Assembly: GCA_937873285.1 (NCBI GenBank)
Contig: CALMNV010000327.1
Coordinates: 1-6,800 of the forward strand
DNA: 6,800 nucleotides
DNA from: an uncultured Intrasporangium sp.
GTDB lineage: Bacteria > Actinomycetota > Actinomycetes > Actinomycetales > Dermatophilaceae
Direction of reading: 5' to 3'
In this document: positions 1-5,343 of the stretch, piece by piece
Layout: each line of letters begins with the position of its first letter
How positions within the stretch are numbered: position 1 is the stretch's first letter
Notes under the pieces: generated by a model
The model's database searches: none
The model's input: the letters and a program-made list of their open reading frames with translations, nothing else
Told to the model about the DNA's origin: nothing
Program-made: the position numbers and the translations under genes

Positions 1-839
1 CACCGCGTGCCGGTCGCGAGCAGGCCGGACGTCGCTGGGAGCCGCCGGTCGGCGAGCACCGGGAAGTCGGCACGCAACCGGCGCACGGCGGGCACGTCCA
101 CCTCGACGCTGAGCACCTCCTCCTCGGTGCCGGCTGCGGCAAGCACCCGGCCGTCCGGGCCGACGACCTGGGAGCGGCCGCCCATCTCGTGTCCGGCGTG
201 GGTGCCGGCGGTGTTGCATTGCACGACGACGCACTGGTCCTCGATGGCGCGGGCCAGTCCGAGCACCCTCCAGTGCGCGACCCGGGCCGCCGGCCAGGCG
301 GCGGGGACCACGAAGACCTCGGCGCCCCGGTCGACCAGGGCCCGGTAGAGCTCCGGGAAGCGCAGGTCATAGCAGGTCGAGAGGCCGACGCGGGCCGGTG
401 CGCCATCGGCGACCGGCACGTCCACGACGACGGGCTCGGACCCGGCCTCCATCAGCCGCGGCTCGCCGGAGCGGAAGCCGAAGCGGTGGATCTTGCGGTA
501 CGTGGCGACCAGCTCGCCGGCGGGTGAGTAGACGAGGGAGGTGTTCCACCGCCCCGGACCGCCCGGGGCGACGGGGCGGCCACGCTCGACGATGGAGCCG
601 CCGTGCAGGGTCACGCCGGCGTGGCGGGCGGCGTGCCCGAGCGCCTGCGCGACCGGCCCGTCGAGCGTCTCGGCTCGCTCCTCCCAGTCGCGGTAGGCGA
701 AGCCGCCGGGGGCCCACAGCTCGGGCAGGACGACGAGGTCGTGGCCGGCCTGCCGGCGCACGAGCTCGCACACTCGCTCGACTCGCTCGGCGACCGGCTC
801 CTCGTCCCCGTAGGCGAGCTGGAGAACGGCGACTCTCAC
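1..839 (-). CDS. Carbon-nitrogen hydrolase (nitrilase superfamily), 3' end outside window
   Basis: This is a nitrilase-superfamily amidohydrolase, expected to be a cytosolic enzyme that cleaves a C-N bond of a small amide through a cysteine thioester. The 279 visible codons contain the full catalytic set: Glu40 in LPELW, Lys116 in YRKIHRF, and Cys156 in STCYDLRFPELY. The residue spacing matches the family, and the RFPELY stretch after the cysteine is typical of the omega-amidase/Nit2-like and general actinobacterial CN-hydrolase branches. The C-terminal FPVLADRR stretch is usually close to the end of such proteins, so only a few residues are probably missing beyond position 1. The start is GTG at 839, chosen because GGGAGG lies 7 bases upstream and the protein begins directly with the first beta strand (VRVAVLQLAYGD). 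No signal peptide or membrane segment is visible. The substrate cannot be told from sequence; omega-amidase-like or deaminated-glutathione-amidase-like activity is possible. The gene lies downstream of the CopD-CtaG gene on the same strand, but the 168-bp gap argues for separate control. Confidence 0.93.
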   Translation of the reverse strand, partial: MRVAVLQLAYGDEEPVAERVERVCELVRRQAGHDLVVLPELWAPGGFAYRDWEERAETLDGPVAQALGHAARHAGVTLHGGSIVERGRPVAPGGPGRWNTSLVYSPAGELVATYRKIHRFGFRSGEPRLMEAGSEPVVVDVPVADGAPARVGLSTCYDLRFPELYRALVDRGAEVFVVPAAWPAARVAHWRVLGLARAIEDQCVVVQCNTAGTHAGHEMGGRSQVVGPDGRVLAAAGTEEEVLSVEVDVPAVRRLRADFPVLADRRLPATSGLLATGTR

Positions 840-846
840 GGATCTG

Positions 847-852
847 CCTCCC
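847..852 (-). promoter_or_regulatory. Ribosome binding site of the nitrilase gene
   Basis: GGGAGG on the minus strand, with 7 bases between it and the GTG at 839. It decides the start, since no ATG in this frame has a comparable site. Confidence 0.75.
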
Positions 853-878
853 GCACCTGGCTGCGGCCGGGGGTGGCT

Positions 879-933
879 GGTCCCGGGCCGACTGCGTTGG
901 GTGCCGATGCTACCGGTGGTCGGCCCCGGGACC
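879..933. repeat. Long imperfect inverted repeat in the gap upstream of the nitrilase gene
   Basis: The left arm GGTCCCGGGCCGAC (879-892) is the reverse complement of the right arm GTCGGCCCCGGGACC (919-933), except for one extra C in the right arm. The 26 bases between them contain the candidate -10. As RNA this would be a very stable stem with a large loop. As DNA it could be a paired operator. It lies after the CopD-CtaG stop and before the nitrilase start on the minus strand, so it could also help end the upstream transcript, although no U-run follows. Confidence 0.6.
907..912 (-). promoter_or_regulatory. Candidate -10 element for the nitrilase gene
   Basis: TAGCAT on the minus strand fits the actinobacterial TANNNT -10 pattern and matches TATAAT at four of six bases. 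It would start transcription near 900, giving a leader of about 60 bases. I see no good -35 at 17-18 bases. The hexamer lies in the loop of the inverted repeat at 879-933, so an operator role for that repeat is possible. This is a weak call. Confidence 0.25.
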
Positions 934-950
934 GCAGCGCAGCCGACGCC

Positions 951-966
951 GCGCCGACCTCGGCGC
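951..966 (-). terminator. Possible stem-loop after the CopD-CtaG gene
   Basis: GCGCCG and CGGCGC form a perfect 6-bp GC stem around the loop ACCT (or AGGT on the other strand). It begins 41 bases past the TGA of the minus-strand CopD-CtaG gene. No T-run follows, so if it ends transcription it would be of the U-tract-free type common in actinobacteria or would act with Rho. A chance hairpin in GC-rich DNA is a fair alternative. Confidence 0.3.
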
Positions 967-1007
967 TCTGCCGGCATCAGGTGCCGCAAGAGGCGAGGAC
1001 CACCTCG

Positions 1008-3047
1008 TCAGGAACGCTCGCGCCGCGCCATCCGGGAGAGCCGCTTGTTGTATGCCGCGAGCTCGGCGTCGCCGTCGCGGTCCGCGGCGCGGTCCCGGCG
1101 CACGCTCTCGACCCGGTCGGTCCGCGACCACTGCACCGCCACGACCAGGGCGAGCACGAGCGAGGGCAGCTCGCCGATGGCCCACGCCACGGCACCACCC
1201 GTGCGCTGGTCGGCGAGAGGGTCCGGCACCCACGGAAGCCCGAGCACGCCGAAGAAGTCGGGTGCCAGCAGCGCACCGCTGCTGACCATTGCGACGCCGA
1301 AGAAGGCGTGGAACGAGACGGTGGCGAAGAGCAGCAGCAGCCGCAGCGCGGGGCTCCACCGCGGCGGGCCCGGGTCCACCCCGATGAGCACCCACGCGAA
1401 CAGGTAGCCCGCCAGCAGGAAGTGCGCGGTCATCAGCAGGTGGCCGACGTGGGTCGTCAGGGCGAGCTCGAACAACCCCGTCCAGTAGAAGGCCACAAGG
1501 CTGAGGAAGAAGAACGCAGCGGCGAAGACCGGGTTGCCGACCACCTTCATGAGGCGGGAGTGGACCATCCCGAGGAGCATCTCGCGAGGCCCGAGGGTGC
1601 CGTCCTCACGCGCCGGCAGGGCGCGCAGCGCGAGAGTGACCGGGGCACCGAGGACGAGCAGGATCGGCACGATCATCGCCTCCACCATGTGCAGCGACAT
1701 GTGCCACGAGAAGGCCACCCGGCTGTAGACGCCGAGCACCCCGTTGGTCGCCCAGGCGAACATCAGCCAACCGGCGACCCAGCTCACCGCACGCAGCACC
1801 GGCCACGCGTCCCCACGGCGACGCAGGCGGACGACGCCGGCCAGATAGAGCCCCGCTGCGAGGAAGGCCACGGTGAGGAAGAGCCAGTCCACCCGCCACG
1901 TCGTCAGCCAGGACAGGGCGGCGGGAGCGGGGGGCTGGGGATACCCCGTCAGCGCGAGCGCCGCGCTCGGCTCGCGGACCGCCTCGGGAGCGGGCGGCGC
2001 GCTGCGGGCCAGCGCGGTCGCGACGCCGATGGCGAGCGCCATCACGAACAGCTCGCCGACGGCCAGCCGCAGGAAGGGCCGGCTCCAGCGGGGCTCGGCC
2101 GGTCCCTCCAGCTCGCCCGGCCCGTCCAGCTGGCGCAGCGTGTGCTGCCGGTGACGCGCGCCGGCGAGGCCGAGCAGCACGAACGCGACCACCTTGACGA
2201 CGATCAGCAGCCCGTAGGGGCTCCCGAGGTCGCCGGGCCCCGACAGGCGGACGGCTGCGGAGAGCACCCCGGAGGCGCCTATCGCGATGAAGCACCAGAG
2301 CGCGACCGTGGAGTAGCGGCGCGCCACGACGCCGAGCGACGGGCCGAGCACCGGGCGCAACAGCACGAGCGCGGCCAGGCCACCGACCCAGGCGGACGCG
2401 CCGAGCAGGTGCAGGGCGAGCGCGTTGACGGAGGCCTCGTGGTTCGCCGAGCCGCTGGCGTGGCCGCCGAGCGCGAGGACGACGACGCCGAAGCCGGCCA
2501 GCACCGCGAGCCCCGCGGCCGCGGCCCGTGAGCGCGCGAGGATCGCACCGGAGGCGACGAGCGCCGCCGACGCCGAGCTGATCACGCCGATGCGGAACGA
2601 CTCGACCGACCACACCGACCCCAACAGCGCGTCTGCGAACCGTGGCTCGCCAAGCGGCATACCGGCGGCGTCCGCAAACTGCAGCACCACTCCGAGCGCC
2701 CCTGCCATCGCCCAGACGAAGCCACTCACGGCAGCGAGCTCGAGCGCCGCGGTGCGCCGGGGCTCCTTTCGGGCACGGCTGGCCTCGCGGCTGCTGCCGG
2801 GCAGCATCGTCGCGGCGAGGAGCAGAGCGCCGAGCGTCACCGACGCGGCGAGGTCGTGCACCACCCGCAGCAGCGGCAGCGACCAGCGCACCAGCGGTCC
2901 GGCGTCGGCCAGGCCGCCGGGAAGGGGGGCCAGGGCTCCGGTCGAGCGGCCCGCCAGCAGCGACGCGATCAGCCCCACCGCCAGCGCCGCGGGGACCAGG
3001 AGCCACAGGCCGCGCCAGCGTTGCACGGGTTCGGACGGGTGAGACAT
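1008..3047 (-). CDS. CopD-CtaG fusion: copper resistance D domain plus caa3-type oxidase assembly (CtaG) domain membrane protein
   Basis: This 679-residue polytopic membrane protein joins two copper-related domains. Residues about 10-350 are CopD-like, with many hydrophobic helices and the motif GGHASGSANHEASVNALALHL, giving His196, His203 and His213 near a membrane face. Residues about 380-645 match the Caa3_CtaG family, with a histidine-rich pattern: SWHMSLHM (His449, His453), THVGHLLMTAH (His533, His536, His542) and FHAFFG (His580). A charged tail of about 35 residues ends the protein, probably in the cytoplasm. CopD proteins are linked to copper uptake across the inner membrane and CtaG to CuA/CuB assembly of cytochrome c oxidase, so the fusion likely passes copper to oxidase assembly. 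That role is inferred from the families. The ATG at 3047 has no recognisable Shine-Dalgarno site; a TACCCT hexamer placed 6 bases before it suggests a leaderless mRNA. Such fusions are known in actinobacteria, so the architecture is not itself new. No other copper gene is in the window. Confidence 0.92.
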   Translation of the reverse strand: MSHPSEPVQRWRGLWLLVPAALAVGLIASLLAGRSTGALAPLPGGLADAGPLVRWSLPLLRVVHDLAASVTLGALLLAATMLPGSSREASRARKEPRRTAALELAAVSGFVWAMAGALGVVLQFADAAGMPLGEPRFADALLGSVWSVESFRIGVISSASAALVASGAILARSRAAAAGLAVLAGFGVVVLALGGHASGSANHEASVNALALHLLGASAWVGGLAALVLLRPVLGPSLGVVARRYSTVALWCFIAIGASGVLSAAVRLSGPGDLGSPYGLLIVVKVVAFVLLGLAGARHRQHTLRQLDGPGELEGPAEPRWSRPFLRLAVGELFVMALAIGVATALARSAPPAPEAVREPSAALALTGYPQPPAPAALSWLTTWRVDWLFLTVAFLAAGLYLAGVVRLRRRGDAWPVLRAVSWVAGWLMFAWATNGVLGVYSRVAFSWHMSLHMVEAMIVPILLVLGAPVTLALRALPAREDGTLGPREMLLGMVHSRLMKVVGNPVFAAAFFFLSLVAFYWTGLFELALTTHVGHLLMTAHFLLAGYLFAWVLIGVDPGPPRWSPALRLLLLFATVSFHAFFGVAMVSSGALLAPDFFGVLGLPWVPDPLADQRTGGAVAWAIGELPSLVLALVVAVQWSRTDRVESVRRDRAADRDGDAELAAYNKRLSRMARRERS

Positions 3048-3053
3048 GGGTCA

Positions 3054-3059
3054 AGGGTA
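3054..3059 (-). promoter_or_regulatory. Candidate -10 of a leaderless promoter for the CopD-CtaG gene
   Basis: TACCCT on the minus strand fits TANNNT. Exactly 6 bases (TGACCC) separate it from the ATG at 3047, so position +1 would be the A of the start codon. The missing Shine-Dalgarno site supports leaderless initiation. No convincing -35 is visible; it would lie inside the divergent gene. Confidence 0.4.
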
Positions 3060-3061
3060 AG

Positions 3062-3067
3062 TATGGT
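3062..3067 (+). promoter_or_regulatory. Candidate -10 of a leaderless promoter for the isomerase-family gene
   Basis: TATGGT matches TATAAT at four of six bases and fits TANNNT. Six bases (GACGGC) separate it from the ATG at 3074, placing +1 on the start codon. It lies only 2 bp from the opposing -10 candidate at 3054-3059, so the two promoters could not be occupied by polymerase at the same time. The -35 would fall within the start of the CopD-CtaG gene and is not recognisable. Confidence 0.4.
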
Positions 3068-3073
3068 GACGGC

Positions 3074-3937
3074 ATGCCGCCGATCCATCCGCCGCCACCC
3101 GAGGACCTCAACGGCCTGCTGGACGCCTTCGAGCACACCCTGCAGGCCGTCGTCGACCTCGGGCACGCGTGCCACCCGGACGACTTCGACAAGCCCACCG
3201 AGTGCCAGGGGTGGAGCGTCAAGGACCAGATCGCCCACATCGTCGGGGCGGAGAAGGCGATGAGCGGTATGCCGCCCGCGGGCGACGAGGTGACCCACCA
3301 TCGTCACGCGGGTGGCCGGCTCGGAGAGCAGCTCGAGCGGGACGTCGAGGAGCGGCGCGCGCTGCCCGGCCCGCAGGTGGTCGCGGAGCTGGCCTCCTAC
3401 CTGCCTGACCGCATGGCGGAGCTGCGGGAGTCGGGCGCGACGCTCGACACGGTCGTCGGTGGCGTCGTGGGACCCGAGACGACCTTCCGGCTGCAGCTGC
3501 AGCGACGGATCATCGACGTCTGGTGTCACGAGCAGGACATCCGGTCCGCCCTGGACCGTCCGGGCAACCTCGACGCGGCGGGTGCCCGCATCTTCACCGC
3601 CGCCGTGCTCGACCAGCTTCCTCGGCTGGTGGCCCGGGTGGCGCAGGTGCCGTCGGGGCAGACCGTCGTCCTCGACGTGACCGGACCGGTGCTCGCCCGG
3701 GGCGGCGCACGCGTGACGACGGGCGACGACGGACGCCCCGCCGGGGAGGTGCTCTTCAGCGGCCAGGGTCGCGCGGAGGGAGAGGAGCACTCCGATGTCA
3801 CGACGGTCCACCTCACGACGGAGGCGCTCACCCGCAGGGCCGCGGGGCGGCGCACGGCCGGCGAGACCCACTACACGGTGACTGGCGACGAACAGCTGGC
3901 GCGTCGGGCGCTCGACGCGTTGGACGCCACCTTCTGA
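3074..3937 (+). CDS. Maleylpyruvate isomerase-family (mycothiol-dependent type, DinB fold) protein
   Basis: A 287-residue soluble protein of the actinobacterial maleylpyruvate isomerase-like family (TIGR03083 type). The N-terminal half is a DinB-like four-helix bundle. It has the family signature CQGWSVKDQIAHIVGAE (residues 44-60), whose His55 is a likely metal ligand, and RIIDVWCHEQDIR (145-157), where Asp148 and His152 sit in the position of the Glu-xxx-His metal ligands of true mycothiol-dependent maleylpyruvate isomerase. The C-terminal part (about 195-287) has the mixed alpha/beta SCP2-like character of the family, ending in LARRALDALDATF. The enzyme class uses mycothiol with a divalent metal, but most members have no assigned substrate, and no aromatic-degradation genes are nearby, so the reaction is unknown. 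The ATG at 3074 is chosen over upstream in-frame codons because those lie across the CopD-CtaG gene and encode nothing family-like. The start has only a poor ribosome site and may be leaderless. Asp at position 148 is, as far as I recall, common in this subgroup. Confidence 0.88.
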   Translation: MPPIHPPPPEDLNGLLDAFEHTLQAVVDLGHACHPDDFDKPTECQGWSVKDQIAHIVGAEKAMSGMPPAGDEVTHHRHAGGRLGEQLERDVEERRALPGPQVVAELASYLPDRMAELRESGATLDTVVGGVVGPETTFRLQLQRRIIDVWCHEQDIRSALDRPGNLDAAGARIFTAAVLDQLPRLVARVAQVPSGQTVVLDVTGPVLARGGARVTTGDDGRPAGEVLFSGQGRAEGEEHSDVTTVHLTTEALTRRAAGRRTAGETHYTVTGDEQLARRALDALDATF

Positions 3938-3940
3938 CCT

Positions 3941-3968
3941 CGAGGCGCCGCAGCTGCCGGCTGCCTCG
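3941..3968. terminator. Candidate two-way terminator hairpin between convergent genes
   Basis: Between the stops at 3937 (plus) and 3982 (minus) lies the stem GCAGC-TGCCG-GCTGC (3950-3964). It is extended by CGAG (3941-3944) pairing with CTCG (3965-3968) across a 5-base bulge. Its place in the 44-bp convergent gap suggests it stops transcription from both sides. There is no T-run on either strand. Confidence 0.45.
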
Positions 3969-3981
3969 CGGGCCGGCTCGC

Positions 3982-4713
3982 TCAGGCGTCGGGCGTCAGG
4001 CTGCGGAACTGCTCCTGCTGGCCCTCGACGACCTGCGCAGCGACGGAGGACAGCTTCATGTTGAGGTCCTGCGAGGTGCGCTTGAGGATGTCGAAGGCAT
4101 CCTCGGCCTGCACCTTGTGGGCCGCCATGAGCAGTCCGACCGCCTTGCCGATCTCCCGGTTGCTCTGCAGGCCGGCCCGCAGCGACTCCGCCTCGGCGCG
4201 TGCGGACAGCGCGAGCAGGCTCACCGACGCGAAGGCGGCCAGCACGGCTCCCTGGTTGACCGCCTCGGCCCCGAGCGCACCGGGGGTGTCGGAGAACAGG
4301 TTGAGCGCTCCGACCTTCTTGCCTCCGATGAGGAGCCGGTAGCCGATCGCCGACCGGACCGGCGTCTCGGTCAGCACCCGCTTGGTGAAGTCGCGCCACG
4401 GGCTCGAGCCGTCGCGCAGGTCGGCCACATGCTGGACCGACTCCTCGACGATGGCATCGAGGCAGGGGCCCTCACCAGTCTCCAGCTCGATCTGGTCGAT
4501 GAATCGGGCAACTGCGTCGGTCGACCCGGTGGAGCGGAAGCGGTCTCCGACGAGCATGAGGATCGAGGCCCGGTCGCAGCCATCAATCAGCTCGGGCGCC
4601 GCCTCGACGAGGGCCTGGTGCACCTCGGTCGGGTCCGCTCCGGCATAGAGGAGGTCCGAGAGAGCGACGAAGGTCTCCCGCACGTCTCGGTCTGCAAACT
4701 GCTCGCTCGGCAT
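3982..4713 (-). CDS. GAF-ANTAR domain transcription antitermination regulator
   Basis: A 243-residue cytosolic regulator. Residues about 15-168 form a GAF sensor domain with the ETGEGPCLDAI stretch (78-88) seen in actinobacterial GAF-ANTAR proteins, including Cys84, and the later strand KKVGALNLFSDTPGAL (132-147). Residues about 174-229 form an ANTAR domain: a coiled start (RAEAESLRAGLQSNREIG), then KAVGLLMAAHKVQAEDAFDIL, then SQDLNMKLSSVAAQVV. ANTAR domains bind RNAs with paired short hairpins and prevent termination, so this protein probably senses a signal through GAF and controls transcripts elsewhere. No phosphoacceptor receiver domain is present, so it is not a response regulator of the AmiR/Rv1626 type. 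The ATG at 4713 is preceded by GGAGGA about 10 bases upstream. An in-frame ATG near 5160 was rejected because the extension overlaps the marR promoter and gene. It faces the marR operon divergently across 129 bp. The ligand and RNA targets are unknown. Confidence 0.92.
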   Translation of the reverse strand: MPSEQFADRDVRETFVALSDLLYAGADPTEVHQALVEAAPELIDGCDRASILMLVGDRFRSTGSTDAVARFIDQIELETGEGPCLDAIVEESVQHVADLRDGSSPWRDFTKRVLTETPVRSAIGYRLLIGGKKVGALNLFSDTPGALGAEAVNQGAVLAAFASVSLLALSARAEAESLRAGLQSNREIGKAVGLLMAAHKVQAEDAFDILKRTSQDLNMKLSSVAAQVVEGQQEQFRSLTPDA

Positions 4714-4781
4714 GGCCCTGCTTCCTCCGGGGTCGCTCTGTCCTCCCGCCCAGCCCATCCTCGCACGGGCCGCTCCCCGGT

Positions 4782-4810
4782 TTGACGGCGCCGCTTCCCG
4801 CAGGAATACT
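4782..4810 (+). promoter_or_regulatory. Sigma-70-type promoter of the marR-MFS operon
   Basis: A TTGACG -35 (4782-4787, five of six to consensus) and an AATACT -10 (4805-4810, four of six) are separated by exactly 17 bp, placing +1 near 4817 and giving a leader of about 26 bases before the ATG at 4843. It stands out in an otherwise GC-rich gap and is the best promoter match in the window. Confidence 0.65.
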
Positions 4811-4826
4811 TGCTTGCTGCACGCAA
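4810..4826. promoter_or_regulatory. Candidate MarR operator overlapping the operon promoter
   Basis: TTGC at 4810-4813 and again at 4814-4817 faces GCAA at 4823-4826. The inner pair gives TTGC-TGCAC-GCAA, an inverted repeat of 13 bp. MarR-family dimers often bind short AT-edged inverted repeats of this size. The site begins at the last base of the -10 and covers the expected start of transcription, so binding would block initiation and fits autorepression. The arms are only 4 bp and chance is not excluded. Confidence 0.4.
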
Positions 4827-4831
4827 TTGAT

Positions 4832-4837
4832 AGGAGG
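4832..4837 (+). promoter_or_regulatory. Ribosome binding site of the marR gene
   Basis: AGGAGG ends 5 bases before the ATG at 4843. It supports that ATG over the in-frame GTG at 4837, which overlaps the site. Confidence 0.85.
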
Positions 4838-4842
4838 TGCCG

Positions 4843-5343
4843 ATGACCGTGTCGAAGGAGTCTGCCAACGAGCTCTTCCTCACCCTCATCCGCATTCAGA
4901 AGCTGCTGCTCGCAGCGCGCCACCACGCTCCGGCCGTCCACCCCGGGGCGGACACCGCGGCATACCCGATCCTCTTCGCCGTGGCGCACGGGCTGCAGCG
5001 GGTGTCCGACATCGCCGGCAGCATCCACAGCGACGCCTCCACGGTGAGCCGGCACGTCACCGGGCTCGTCCGCCATGGCCTGCTCGCCAAGGCAGCCGAC
5101 CCGACGGACCGGCGCGCCCAGGTCGTCTCGCTCACCAGCGAGGGATGGGACGTCGTGCACGAGATCCAGGCCAAACGCGCCGGCTGGTTCCAGGAGCTGC
5201 TCGCCGACTGGCAGGACGACGACTGCGACGAGCTGTCCCGCCGCCTGGATGCCCTGTCCACCCTGCTCGACGCCTCCCTGCGGAGTCGGGGCGCCGCCCC
5301 TCCTCCCCGACCGCTCGACCTCACCCAGGAGACACCCCGATGA
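4843..5343 (+). CDS. MarR-family winged-helix transcriptional repressor
   Basis: A 166-residue DNA-binding regulator of normal MarR length. The N-terminal helix (ANELFLTLIRIQKLLLA, about 8-24) and the C-terminal helices (about 101-148) would form the dimer interface. The winged helix-turn-helix spans about 50-100: VSDIAGSIHSDASTVSRHVTGLVRHGLL holds the recognition helix (about 64-79), and DPTDRRAQ (87-94) is the classical wing with its conserved Asp-x-x-Asp-Arg-Arg. The tail after 150 is proline-rich and probably flexible. MarR proteins usually repress their own operon and neighbouring efflux genes until a small aromatic or drug-like ligand binds. Here the gene overlaps the MFS gene by ATGA, and a candidate operator lies over the promoter, so it most likely controls that transporter. 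A single cysteine (Cys128) lies outside the DNA-binding part, so a cysteine-pair redox switch within one subunit is not possible. The ligand is unknown. Confidence 0.94.
   Translation: MTVSKESANELFLTLIRIQKLLLAARHHAPAVHPGADTAAYPILFAVAHGLQRVSDIAGSIHSDASTVSRHVTGLVRHGLLAKAADPTDRRAQVVSLTSEGWDVVHEIQAKRAGWFQELLADWQDDDCDELSRRLDALSTLLDASLRSRGAAPPPRPLDLTQETPR
5327..5332 (+). promoter_or_regulatory. Ribosome binding site of the MFS gene, inside the end of marR
   Basis: AGGAGA lies 7 bases before the ATG at 5340, within the last codons of marR. Together with the ATGA overlap this indicates translational coupling of repressor and pump. Confidence 0.7.

Noticed and set aside
1..839. Nitrilase and CopD-CtaG genes as one operon.
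   Set aside because: The 168-bp gap with an inverted repeat, a hairpin and a possible -10 speaks against simple co-transcription, and the functions have no evident link.
603..2531. A 642-codon plus-strand open frame antisense to the CopD-CtaG gene.
   Set aside because: Its product is a low-complexity Gly/Arg/Glu/His-rich sequence without recognisable domains, as expected of an antisense shadow in GC-rich DNA. The minus strand codes for a clear membrane protein with family motifs.
2642..3073. In-frame upstream extension of the isomerase-family gene.
   Set aside because: The added residues lie antisense to the CopD-CtaG gene and are Arg/Ala/Pro-rich noise. The family begins near the ATG at 3074.
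4837..4842. GTG at 4837 as the marR start.
   Set aside because: It overlaps the AGGAGG ribosome site that is ideally spaced for the ATG at 4843.
4714..5160. In-frame N-terminal extension of the GAF-ANTAR gene from an ATG at 5160.
   Set aside because: It would run antisense through most of marR and its promoter. The ATG at 4713 has a GGAGGA site and gives a normal-length GAF-ANTAR protein.
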